From assembly GCA_933207985.1 (NCBI GenBank), contig OW240921.1:101703176-101767175 (forward strand): DNA of 64,000 nt. The letters are read 5' to 3'. Below are positions 1-9,699 of this stretch, piece by piece; the stretch's first letter is position 1; each line of letters starts with the position of its first letter. Under the pieces are notes generated by a model, which did no database searches, had not been told where the DNA came from, and saw nothing but the letters and a program-made list of their open reading frames with translations. The stretch is from Pelobates cultripes. Its lineage: Eukaryota; Chordata; Amphibia; Anura; Pelobatidae. Made by a program: the position numbers and the translations under genes.

Positions 1-261
1 GGCATAGGGTACCAAGCTATGCAGCTTTCAGTATTTATAAATAGACATAACAAATAATCAGATACAAAGTTTCCAATTTTAGTTAAGATATGATTTCTTC
101 CACCTCCCACTTTCTATTTTGTGAACTTTAACAAGAGATTTAACACTAAGCTTCATTCGAGTCACGGTAACTCCATGACTCCTGGTAACCATTGGTGGTA
201 CATGGGCCAGACTGTGAGGAAACTGTGTTGTAATATTATCAAACAAATACAAGAAATAGGA

Positions 262-494
262 AAGGGTGTGTGTGTATCTGTGTGTAAGGGTGTGTGCATT
301 GGTCAGTGTGTGCATCTGTCAAGGTGTGCATTTGTTAGTGTGTGTGTCTGTGTGGGTGTATGTGTATCTATGTGTTAGGGTGCTTGTCTGTATGTGTGTG
401 TGTGTGTATCTGTATCTCAGGGTGTGTGGATGTGTCAAGGTGTGTGTATCTATGTGTCAATGAGTGTATCTATGTGTGTATGTGTCAGGGTGTA
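262..494. repeat. TG-rich degenerate minisatellite
   Basis: Irregular GTGTGT blocks with interspersed TCTGTGTG, TCAGGGTG and TATCTATG words. Cys/Val-rich frames open across it in several phases are a by-product of the dinucleotide composition and are not genes. It runs straight into an L2 LINE tail. Confidence 0.85.
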
Positions 495-549
495 TATTAT
501 TATCGCCATTTATATAGCGCCAACAGATTCCGTAGCGCTTTACAATATT
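495..549 (-). mobile_element. L2-type LINE, 3' end fragment
   Basis: Contains TATATAGCGCCAACA followed by a TTCCGTAGCGCTTTACAA-like segment, the 3' terminal hairpin region of vertebrate L2 LINEs (compare the full copy ending near 20748 and the fragment at 61.5 kb). ATTATT at its left edge is the simple-repeat tail, so the element lies on the minus strand. Only the last 50 bases are present. Confidence 0.75.
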
Positions 550-551
550 AT

Positions 552-949
552 GACATTAGGTCCCCCCCAATTTGTATTTAGGGCCCCACCAACCGCTCAG
601 GGGTGGGGCCAGGGGGAGGACATTAGGTCCCCCCTTATTCTAGTTTAGGGCCACCACCCAACGCTCAGGGGTGGGGGCCAGGGGGGAGGACATTAGGTCC
701 CCCCCAATTTATATTTAGGGCCCCCGCTCACCGCTCAGGGGTTGGGGCCACGGGTAGGACATTAGTCCCCCCCCCTTATTCTTGTTTAGGGCCCCCACCC
801 ACTGCTCAGGGGTGGGGGACACGGGGAGGACATTAGGTCCCCCCCTTATTCTAGTTTAGGGGGCCAGGGGGGAGGACATTAGGTCCCCCCAATTTGTATT
901 TAGGGCCCCCACCCACCGCTCAGGGGTGGGGGCCAGGGGAAGAACATTA
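552..949. repeat. G/C-rich minisatellite, about 70-bp unit, 6 copies
   Basis: Units begin with GACATTAGGTCCCCC at 552, 619, 689, 758, 829 and 875, so periods are 67, 70, 69, 71 and 46; the fifth unit has an internal deletion. Most units contain GGGCCCCCACCC and CAGGGGTGGGGGCC, which pair as a hairpin. Two unit types exist, one with AATTTGTATTTAGG and one with TTATTCTAGTTTAGG, in the order A, B, A, B, B, A. Confidence 0.9.
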
Positions 950-1250
950 CTCAGTACTACTAAGTAATTTTTATTTAGTATTAGTAAATTTGGCTGAAAG
1001 ACCAATTTAGGTCTTTCAGCCTTTTAGTAGATAGCTCTCCAATACCGTGGGAATTAGGGAGTTATCTACTTATTCATTCCTGTCATTACATGACTGGCTA
1101 AGTAACTTACATTTTATATGAATGTGTGTTACTTGATTGTTGTAAGTGTTGCAAACGCCAACAGCTGAATCCTGGCTATGTTTGTATACTTTTTTTAAAA
1201 ATTGTATACAATGTAACATTCTTCTAAGTATATTAGTACTTAGGCAATAC
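950..1250. other. Short unique stretch with two hairpins
   Basis: A perfect 12-bp inverted repeat, GGCTGAAAGACC at 992-1003 and its complement at 1010-1021, is followed by a second at about 1027-1070 (GTAGATAGCTC paired with GAGTTATCTAC, with mismatches). Nothing else is recognisable. These may be the edge of an unclassified fold-back element. Confidence 0.4.
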
Positions 1251-1253
1251 TGT

Positions 1254-1528
1254 GCTTCGGAACTTCGGAACTTCGGAACTTCGGAACTTCGGAACTTCGG
1301 CACTTTGATACCTCGGAACTTCGGCAACTTCGGAATATCGGCACTTGAGCAATTCGTATTTAGGGCCCCCGCTCACTACTACACTTCAGAAATTCTGTAA
1401 TTTCGGCACTTCGGGACTTCGGCAATTCGGCAATTCAGCTATTCGGACATTTGGAATCACCCGAAAGTCCGAATTACCCGAAATTCGGCCAAATTTTCAT
1501 TCGCACCGAAACGAATTTCACATGTCTA
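1254..1528. repeat. CTTCGGAA array and end of an ATTCGG-rich element
   Basis: Starts as a tandem 8-mer CTTCGGAA and decays into TTCGGCA/ATTCGG words, ending at ACCGAAACGAATTTCAC. The same style of sequence (TTCG/CGAA words with a CATTCG terminus) recurs at 9.42-9.64 kb and 31.25-31.33 kb. Bases 1350-1377 are a stray piece of the 552-949 minisatellite unit (CGTATTTAGGGCCCCCGCTC), so the two repeats have been mixed. Confidence 0.6.
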
Positions 1529-1534
1529 ATGTAT

Positions 1535-2045
1535 ATCTGTGTAAGTATGTATGTATGTATGTGGCAGTGTATGTGCATACATCCAAGCAAACACCAACAC
1601 AACATGCAAACACACTCTTGCAATCTAACACAAATATTACATACTGCATTCCCACGCCAAAATTATATACAAGCACACCCCTTCACTCAAACACTAATAC
1701 TACACACAAATGTACAAGCATATTTAAAAGCCAATATTACATCCAAACACACCCCTGCAATCAAACACAAACATTTCATGCAAACACACCCCTGTATTAA
1801 AACACTGAAATTATATACAAGCACCCCTTCAATCAAACAAAAACACTACACACAAAGGGCTCCTGTATTTAAAAACCAACACAACATATAAACACACTCA
1901 TGCATTCAAGTACAAACACTACACACAAGTACACTACTGCATTCCAATGGCAACAGTATATACAAATGCATACCTACATGCACACATATACTCTGTACAA
2001 AAACACGCTTACATTCAATAGCACAAACACTGCTCGCAAATACAA
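1535..2045. repeat. A/C-rich minisatellite, unit about 38 bp
   Basis: Degenerate tandem units such as AAACACACCCCTGCAATCAA alternating with ACACAAACATTTCATGC. The first 120 bases (TATGTATGTGGCAGTG, then ATACATCCAAGCAAACACC) match the complement of 48188-48320, so this is a dispersed module and not a local expansion. Asn/Thr-rich open frames across it are not considered genes. Confidence 0.75.
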
Positions 2046-2160
2046 CCTTGCAACGGTGGGAAAATAGTAGATCCCCACGTGGTATAGCATTGTTGGAGTT
2101 GTATGACAGATGTCAATTTGAACACTCTGGCACTACATGGGGCTCAAAAAACGTTCTTGC

Positions 2161-2217
2161 GACAGACAGACAGACAGACAGACATACACAGACAGACACA
2201 CAGACAGATAGATAGAT
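2161..2217. repeat. GACA/GATA microsatellite
   Basis: Tandem GACAGACA units grade into CAGACACA and then GATAGATA. Confidence 0.95.
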
Positions 2218-2268
2218 ACTTGATTTAGGTAGTGGTTACATCTCTTAAAAAAGCAAAACATTACTTAA

Positions 2269-2730
2269 AGGGACACTGTAGTCACTATAAGCATTTCATC
2301 TCTTTGAATTGGTTATAGTGCCCTGGCGTTGTCCCTCCATTCAGTGTTGAACCATGTTTGTGCAGTATGCCACAAAATAAGAGTCCCTGGCCACCCACAG
2401 TCCGGCCCCTTCAGTTTGTGTAGCTAAGGCAGAGGTTGCACACTTCCTTGTTGTCATACCCATTCATACCGTCAGTTGTAACTCTGACAGGCTAAAAGCA
2501 GTCAGCTGACACTCTCAGCCAATCACAGCTGCCTATTGCTGCTCAGGTTAATACTTCCTTATTAGCCAAAGCAGCACAGAGAGGATGGATTGCCAGGGAC
2601 TCTTGTTTAGCATTAAAACATTAAAACTTTAAAAACGGTTTAATTCTGATAGAAATGATGGGACCAGAGGACTCCAGACACTATAACCAGTTTAATGAAA
2701 TGAAGCAGATACAGTGCCTACAGTGTCCCT
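2269..2730. mobile_element. TTAA-target MITE (T2-MITE-like), complete copy
   Basis: Ends are AGGGACACTGTAGTCAC on the left and the complement of AGGGACACTGTAGGCAC on the right. The left flank is TTAA (2265-2268) and the right is TTAG, a probable one-base decay of the target duplication. TTAA duplications are the hallmark of piggyBac-type transposition, and frog T2-MITEs start TTAAAGG. No coding capacity. A second near-complete copy is at 62318-62788 and a third, interrupted copy starts at 45696; 47340-47440 is a piece of the same family. Confidence 0.85.
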
Positions 2731-2739
2731 TTAGATGAA

Positions 2740-3890
2740 AATTGATCCATCATAAGCGTATTTGAGAAACCACTAAAATTTTGAAACAGCTGCTGTTAAG
2801 ATGAAAAACTCTTTAAACTTTACAACTGAATCTCTGGCTAGGGTAACAAATGCTACAGATTTATTTAATAAATAATTTATCATTTTAGAAGAAAAATATT
2901 TATCTTTTTCTTTTCCTTCTTTAGGTGGTATAGAGAAGACCATTTCACCTGATTCTGGATAGCCACGAGTAAGGTAAATAATTTGGTTTATTAGCAATGT
3001 GTAAAAGTATGTGTCTTTGAGAATTTCTGGACGGCTGAACAGTTATAAATCTGTTTATGTAATGCTTTTAAATTTCACCTTTCTCTCAAGCATATTGTTA
3101 ATGGGTTACAGATTTGTGCATTCAGTTTTAAACTGATTGTGATTTGTTCGAATTTTGAACAATCGTCGAGTCTTCAGAATTCTGTAACTCTGAATTACAT
3201 TGTGACTGAATCATAAAACACAATGAAATGGACAATGGAATATCCATTTCATTTGACTCGTGATACGTAGTTCCACCTGTGTTGCCAAAGACAAAGATGA
3301 CCGATGAGGAAAAAAGATACTTGATGGTTAAGAGAGAGTGATTAAATGTTGACTTTATTCAAAAAAATATGTTTTACTGCTCTTTTTGTTTTTCCATTAA
3401 TTGGTTACTTCTTCTCATTTGATCTGTGAAACAAATGGTGGGAAAATATGTCTATCAGTGTACTGTATTTATATTTTGTCTCCACTGACAGGCCCATTTT
3501 CCCACCCTTTTGGTTTGTCCGATTTGATTTAATGGATCATTTGCATGGACAAAATTCAGCTTAATCAAAACTATCAAACCACATAAACTGATATATTATT
3601 AAATTTTTTGGATGATTCAATTGAACTGATTTTTTTTCCACTGTGCACATTCTAGTGGATTATAACATTATTTAAGATTTAGGCATTGGTGGTTTGCGTA
3701 TTTTTTAATACTATAAAATAATTGTTGATTCTGCACAGTCTTTGCATTGCAGGAAAAATATATTGTTTCAAGACTTATATTGGGGTAAAGTAGAAATAAT
3801 TGCAAAATGCATTATTTAATTAAAACCATGGGAGTTATTAAGTCCAGAAACTTAGCTCAAAGCAAAATATTATGACCTCTCTCTCAAGGT
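2740..3890. other. AT-rich unique-looking sequence
   Basis: No recognised repeat, exon or RNA gene. The 74-codon minus-strand frame at 2773-2997 has no recognisable domain and is treated as chance. Confidence 0.5.
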
Positions 3891-3899
3891 AGTACCCTG

Positions 3900-4207
3900 C
3901 AAGGGGAACTAAAGTAAAACATGTCGCTTACATTATATCTTGCCTCCTCCTTGGCTGAGATTGTCAGTCATGATGCTCTCAGCCAATCCATTGCTTTCCC
4001 AAAGGAAATCACTTGGCTACTAGAACACACGTGTGACAAAGTACTACGCTGCTCTGTGGCTAGCATTTAATTGAAGAACTGAGTGAGGAAGACAGCCACT
4101 AGAGGTGTATTAACCCTACCTTTAATGTTGCAGGGCTAAAAGGAGAGGATCACTGCACCCAGACCAATTCATTGAGATTAAGTGGTCTGGGTGCCTAAAG
4201 TGGTCTT
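3900..4207. mobile_element. TTAA-target MITE, decayed copy
   Basis: The right half carries the family words GACAGCCACTAGAGG, CACCCAGACCA and AGTGGTCTGGGTGCC, ending AAAGTGGTCT before TTAA at 4208-4211. The left end near 3900 is too decayed to place exactly. Confidence 0.65.
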
Positions 4208-4835
4208 TTAAAACCTGAATTCATGTATCCTTTGCTCACAATCCTCCCTGATTTTTTTTCACTATCTCTCTTTACTTTTTTGTGTACCTTCATCCCTCTA
4301 TTTTCCCTCACCAACAATTTGTCTCTCACTTTCTGTCTTTCGTCACTCACTTTCATGTCTCTCCTCATCTCCCTAATCCCCATTGTATCCACAGTGGATC
4401 CGGAGCTAATGAGTCCTATTTCGAGGACTCCAGCCACTAAAGCCTCCACCTAGCAATGCCTGTGTTTAACCCTATATGGGATCACCTGGTGAAAAAGTGC
4501 ACACAAGAGTTGGTCTCAAGCCTTTGTAGATTAGTTTAATGCCCAATATCTGTTTATGGTAACATTGGCTAGGTATTTTTCACCATATCAGTGATCAAAC
4601 AATGAAGTATAGATTGCTTTTAAACAAGAATGAGGAGACAGTGTAGCTTAATAGAAAGAGGTAGCTTTAGGGTGGCTATCTACTGTATTTCACAAGACGC
4701 TTTTTATTCTTTGCTGCGACTTTTAATCTATGTGAAGGTCACTTTAATACACTGGTGGACCCTAGGAAAATTCTCACACATATTGAGTGAAAAATCAGGT
4801 TTTGACAACAGTACTATTTACTAATCATACAAATA

Positions 4836-5203
4836 CAGGCACTCCTCATTTACCGACCAGTGTTCCGTTCTTGCGACCAAGTCGTTAAACAAATTGGTAG
4901 GTAAGTGAAGATGCGCTAGCAAGCATGTGCAAGAGAGCAGGTCTCCATTCGGTGAAATTCCCCTGATCATAGACCATTTCAATAGTGCAGGGAATCCAAC
5001 AAATCTGTTTGGGGAAACTGCACTGAACATAGATTAGCTTACTAGCGCAGAGAATGGCTGAAATCTATGTTCAGGGAAAATTCCCTGAACATAGACTAGC
5101 TCTTTAACGTGGGGAATCCCCTGAATTCCCATGCTAGAGAGCTGGTCGAAAGTGCGAGCCATCGTAAAACAGGTAGGTCGTAAAGTAAAGTGAGGACCAC
5201 CTG
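4836..5203. mobile_element. Tigger-like (Tc1/mariner) MITE
   Basis: Left end is CAGGCACTCCTCATTTACCG, and the right end is the complement of CAGGTGGTCCTCACTTTAC followed by ACGACC words. TA flanks both ends (4834-4835, 5204-5205), as expected for Tc1/mariner elements. The CAGG..GTCCTC..TTTACGAC end resembles Tigger-type elements. Interior has further short inverted repeats (AATTCCCTGAACATAGAC forms) and no coding frame. Confidence 0.75.
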
Positions 5204-5374
5204 TATAACACAGATTACTTTATTGAATGAGTTGACTGATATGAAATATTACTTTTTGCTTTGTTTAAAATATCTTCTGTTGGTGAATGAAAGTGGTCGT
5301 TGTCATACATTTCCCCGTTTTGACAAGCAAATCCTTTCATACCTAGAGTATTTTGATAAAGGGTGAATATTTAA

Positions 5375-5442
5375 CCCCTTAAACATGACATGTGTGACAT
5401 GTCATGATTCCCTTTCATTCCAGAAGTTTGGTCCTTAAGGGG
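5375..5442. mobile_element. Short TTAA fold-back element
   Basis: CCCCTTAA on the left and TTAAGGGG on the right, flanked by TTAA at 5371-5374 and 5443-5446. The interior is GACATGTGTGACATGTC, itself palindromic. At 68 bp it is a minimal piggyBac-style non-autonomous element. Confidence 0.7.
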
Positions 5443-5479
5443 TTAAATTAACCCACAGAGTGCACAGCTTCCTGACTAT

Positions 5480-5786
5480 TTAAAATCAGTAACAGTGTAC
5501 AGTAGGATAACCCCCAACTTTTTCTTTGGAGGTTCTGGGTATTTTCACTCCAACTTACGAATGGGGAGCAAGTGATACGCTGAGAGCGTCAGATGACGGA
5601 CATTCCAAGGCTTCAATCCATTGAAAGGAAGTTGCTGGGCAGAGCAGACTGGCACTGTCTTTGCATGTTTGGAGTTTAATTGTTCATAAATGGTCTAATC
5701 CCTTAAAAGGTTAGACAGTGTCCAGGGCCTCCTGGTACCATAGCAATTTGTTAAGATGCAGTTGTTAGGGTGCCTGAAGTGTCTCT
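5480..5786. mobile_element. TTAA-target MITE fragment
   Basis: The right end reads GGGTGCCTGAAGTGTCTC followed by TTAA at 5787-5790, matching the family terminus. The interior (GTGTCCAGGGCCTCCTGGTA) is diverged and the left end is not identifiable. Confidence 0.45.
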
Positions 5787-5794
5787 TTAAGATA

Positions 5795-7240
5795 TGAAGC
5801 AGTCTTTTAGTGTATTGATTGTTATTGATGGGTATTTAAAAATATTTCAACTGAGGAGAGTTTTCAAAACTAGCTGGTGGTGCACAGGTATAAAAATGAA
5901 TATACATTTTATTATATATGTCCTAAATACAAACAAATCTGCCCTACGGGTTTTGTCAAAGCAATGAGCTATATTCATCTTTTACATCGCATATCAGCAT
6001 TATTTACGGCATAGAATCATACTGCATGACTAACTACAACAACTGTTTCTGTTTTCCGTCATTGCTGTTTTAAGCAAAGTTAACTTTATCTTTTCGGAAG
6101 TCACGTGCTGCGTTTTGACATTTCAAGTTGTAAAGCATGTCTCTGCACAACAATGGGATGATTATTATTGCTGTCTCATTCTCCAGCATCGACAAAGCAC
6201 TTGGTAGAATATGCTTATTAAAAAAAAAGGTTTGACTCAGCCCATAGGAATTAAAAGGAATCACAGCATATATTACTCATTCCAGAAGAACATGTTCTTT
6301 GAACAGTTCTTCCATATGTCAATAGCTGAAGCAAGGTACTTGCTGAAGACATCAGGGTCAATACACTTGGTGGTGGAAAAACTTGAACAGCGAAGAAATT
6401 AACGTTAGGAAAGAAAAAAAAACAACTACCTTACTATTTACTAGCACTACCTGCAGGGCAACTTTCAAGCTGCATGCAATCATAACTACACCATTCAAAA
6501 TACACTTAATGAAACATACTTACAAGCTCCATAAAAACCCTACATTTTCCTGATAGTGTCAATAGGCTTCCTCAATCCCACCCAAGATGTGATGGTGTTT
6601 TTATAAACATCACCAGATGACTCTCATGGTAGTGTCTGTATTGTGTTTTTGTTGCACATTTTATTTGTATTACAGTTGTGTTAGGTAATAAAGGTATTTT
6701 GGTCATGAGTTTTGGTCAAAGATGTTATAAATGTTATATAGAAGATATAGAAGATCATTAGGCAGAAATTCAACTGGTAAATAAAATACTTGACACAGAA
6801 TATCTATCTGTCTGTCTGTCTCTCCACCTACTTGTCTGTCTGACTATGAGAAGACCCTACTCAAGAAATAAATAAGAATTGTAAAATATACAGGGTTGGA
6901 TGGGGGGAATGTAAATTGCAATCATTAGCATTAAGCCTTGTGGGAAGGCAACGTTATAGTTTACTATGCAAACATAGTGTAAATAATTCAATAATAAATT
7001 TGAGTTTCGTTTTATTATGAACTGCAATTCATCAGAATTTTGGGTGATCTTGTGATCATTAAAATTCCCGAGCTCTGAGCCCAAATGCAGCAGAATCATG
7101 AACCACACGAATCACTGGAGATGCAATAAAGGCACCAAAAAATTAGATGATTGATGGGACAGTCACAAAATGTTAACTCTACTCACAGATAAATATAGAA
7201 GTGACAAATAGAGTGAAATAAATGTGGAGCAGTAAAAAGA
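5795..7240. other. AT-rich unique-looking sequence with a TCTG microsatellite
   Basis: A short TCTG-type simple repeat lies at about 6802-6843. Otherwise nothing recognisable. Short open frames in both strands lack any family motif. Confidence 0.5.
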
Positions 7241-7252
7241 AAAATCTATATA

Positions 7253-8398
7253 CACTATATAGGTACACACCTGTTAATGATTGAATTCAGGTGTTTCAAT
7301 CTGACCCATTACCACAGGTGTATAAAATCATGCACCTAGCCATGAGGTCTGCATTTACAAACATTTGTAATAAAAATGAGCTCAGAGAATTTAAGCGTGG
7401 AACTGTGATAGATGCTACCTTTGCAAAAAGTCAGTTCAAGAAATTTCATCCCTGCTAGATATTCCACGCTCAACTATAAGTGGTATTATTGGAAAGTGGA
7501 GGTGTTTAGGAACAGCAGCAAGTCTGCCATGAAGCAGAAGACCACGAAAAGTCACAGAGCCGGTTCACTGAGTACTAAAAGTCCACATTCTGCTGATTCT
7601 ATAGCTGAAGAGTTCCAAACTTTGACTGGCATTAATATCATCACAAAAACTGTGCGGCTGGAGCTTCATAGAATGGGTTTTCATGGCAGAGCAGCTGTGT
7701 GCAAGCCTCACATTACCAAGTCCAATACCAAGCGTTGGATCGAGTGGTGTAAAGCATGCAGCCACAGTCGAATCAGACTTTGCTGTTTGGGCAATTCTGG
7801 GTTTGGTGAATACCAGGAGAAAGTTACCTGCCTGACTGCAGTGTGCCAACTGTAAAGTTTGGTAGAGAAGGGATGATAGTATGGTGCTTTCAGGGGTTGG
7901 ACAAGGCCTCTTGCTTTCAGTGAAGGGAAATCTTAATGCTTTAGCATTTGGAAACATTTTGGATAATCCTTTCCTTACAACTTTGTGGGGACAGTTTGGG
8001 GAAGGCCCTTTTCTATTCCAGCATGACTGTGCCAACGGTGCACAAAAGCAAGGTCCATAAAAACATGGTTGGATGAGTTTGGTGTGGAATAACTTGATTG
8101 GCCCTACAGAGTGGTGGTCTCAACCCCATTGAACACCTTTTTAGATGAACTGGAATGGAGATTGCAAGCCAGGCCACATCAGTACCTGATCTCACAAATG
8201 CTCTTCTTGACGAATGGGCATACATACCCACAGATACACTCCAAAATCATGTGGAATGCTTTTCTAGAAGTGTGAAGGCTGTTATAGTTGCCATGGGGGA
8301 ACCAACTACATATTAATGTCTATGTATTTAGAATGCAATGTCTTAAAAGTCCTGGTGTAAAAATGGTCAGGTGTCCCAATACTATTGTCCATATAGTG
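7253..8398 (+). mobile_element. Tc1-like transposon (TIR CACTATATGG type), dead
   Basis: The right end is the complement of CACTATATGGACAATAGTATTGGG and the left end starts CACTATATAGGTACACACCTG, lacking about 12 bases present in the right repeat. TA lies at both borders (7251-7252 and 8399-8400). The length (1146 bp) is close to that of full Tc1-like elements with one transposase gene. The matching family is widespread in teleosts and amphibians. Confidence 0.85.
7375..8315 (+). pseudogene. Tc1-like transposase, broken
   Basis: This would be a DDE transposase cutting at TA sites. Recognisable blocks are an N-terminal DNA-binding segment around 7440-7560 (SGIIGKW-like in shifted frames), an open frame with SIAEEFQTLTGI..TKTVRLELHRMGFHGRAAV..KPHI (7590-7720), the second catalytic block with a frame change at 8024-8050 (QHDCAN), and the third block GLNPIEHLF around 8118-8145. 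The region that should hold the first catalytic Asp (WSDES) near 7765-7790 is shortened and no Asp is left in place. At least two frameshifts and early stops make it non-functional. Confidence 0.8.
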
Positions 8399-9166
8399 TA
8401 AATAAATATATGTTTACTAAATGTGCAATTATAAATTTAGGCTTTATACTAAGCCTCCTATATTTCCCTCTATTGATTACTGTTTCTCACTGTGGCGAAA
8501 CCGACCTCGCCACAGGGCATTGGAGAAGACTGATTGCCAGCCTCCTGCCATGCGACTATGGCCCTGGGATGTATTGCCCTTCTAGGAACTGATTTGGGCA
8601 TATTGTATTTTATTATGCTGCTGCGAGCCCTTTAAGAACCATCTGGGGACATACTGTGGAGTTACTGGGTGGCCACCATTTCATGTATCAGAGGCACATG
8701 GTGAGAACAATGGATGGTGGCCATTTTAACTCACATACACTGTTTTGACTTTTCTACACGGTGCCATCTCGCCGGTATTTGGTGCACAAAGACATCATTC
8801 AGTAGTTTTTTAACTACAGAACAAGGGAAAACAATTAACAGTAATTATTTTTCATATAGCCTGTATATGTTCTGCGGAATCTGCATTAAACCAAACTACT
8901 GAATGGATCTGGGTGAATTTTGGATATGTGGTTCACCCAGATCCCCCGGTTCCGAGGATATTTTTATGGGGTTATTGCATGTTTTGGGGTCCCTTTGATA
9001 TGTTTTATAATACTGTATTTCTCTGCCTGTGCTAATTATATTAACCATTGTGTTCAGTAATCATATCACAGGCAGAGGGGAGGATTTTGTGTGGGAGTGT
9101 CTGTGTGGATTATACGGATTGATTGGTTGTATTTCAAAACCCTGTGGGCAGTACTATGTTTGTGGA

Positions 9167-9180
9167 TTGTGGATAAAAGA
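9167..9180 (+). promoter_or_regulatory. TATA-like element of the solo LTR
   Basis: TGTGGATAAAAGAGGC lies about 680 bases into the LTR, followed by a plausible transcribed R/U5 part. The position fits an LTR promoter, but no expression evidence is available from sequence. Confidence 0.4.
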
Positions 9181-9410
9181 GGCTGTATGTGCCAGTTCAG
9201 TCGGTTCTGCTTGACCTCAAAAAGTGTTGTCTCGTTATTATGCTGATTGCCAGGAGTGTAAGCTGATTGTATGCTTTTCCTGTCCAGCTGCTTACAGCAT
9301 TCAAATGCTTGAGAGCATTCATATGCTTCTCCGGTTCGGTGGTTGTGGTGTTGGGTAGAGTGATTGGAGTCCTCAGGAAGCGCTAGGAGCATCCTTCAAT
9401 GGAGGTACCC

Positions 9411-9648
9411 AGTAGACTTGGGCATTCGTATTTGTCCGAATTGATTTTCGTCCGAAAATATGCATTTTCTTCCATTCTTACGAATACCGAATAAAGAATG
9501 GGTATCCAAACTAAAGAACGAACAAACGAATGGCCGTTTACCGAAAATCTTTCGTTTGTTCGTTCATTCGGCATTTTGAATAACACTCTGTGCGAATTGA
9601 CACAGCACTCTGTGTAATTCAAAAAGCCGAACTAATAACCAAATGAAT
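9411..9648. mobile_element. Unclassified ATTCG-rich insertion inside the solo LTR
   Basis: The LTR sequence is interrupted between TACCCAGT and TACTCAGT, which look like an 8-bp target duplication with one mismatch. The insert begins AGACTTGGGCATTCG and is full of TTCG/CGAA words, with an internal inverted pair CGAACAAACGAAT / TTCGTTTGTTCG. An 8-bp duplication suggests hAT, but the two ends are not convincing inverted repeats. Confidence 0.55.
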
Positions 9649-9699
9649 AGCAATACTCAGTCGGGGTGCCAGGTGATCCGTTACACTCACTCTATCTTG

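Larger units (their letters stand above)
8491..9685 (+). mobile_element. Solo LTR of a retrotransposon
   Basis: Begins TGTGGCGAAACC, ends GATCCGTTACA, and is flanked by a perfect 5-bp duplication CTCAC (8486-8490 and 9686-9690). TG..CA ends and a 5-bp duplication are standard for Ty3/gypsy or ERV LTRs. The promoter-like word GGATAAAAGAGGC sits at about 9170. No internal coding region or second LTR is present, so recombination between LTRs probably removed the body. Length 1195 bp includes a nested insertion at about 9411-9648; without it the LTR is about 0.95 kb. Orientation is inferred from the promoter word. I cannot decide between Ty3/gypsy and ERV. Confidence 0.8.

Noticed and set aside
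1345..1891. Two 146-151 codon Asn/Thr-rich frames
   Set aside because: Translation of the A/C minisatellite and CTTCGGAA array; no family motif.
5371..5446. TTAACCCC..GGGGTTAA as telomere-like sequence
   Set aside because: Only one unit at each end with no TTAGGG array; it fits a TTAA fold-back transposon.
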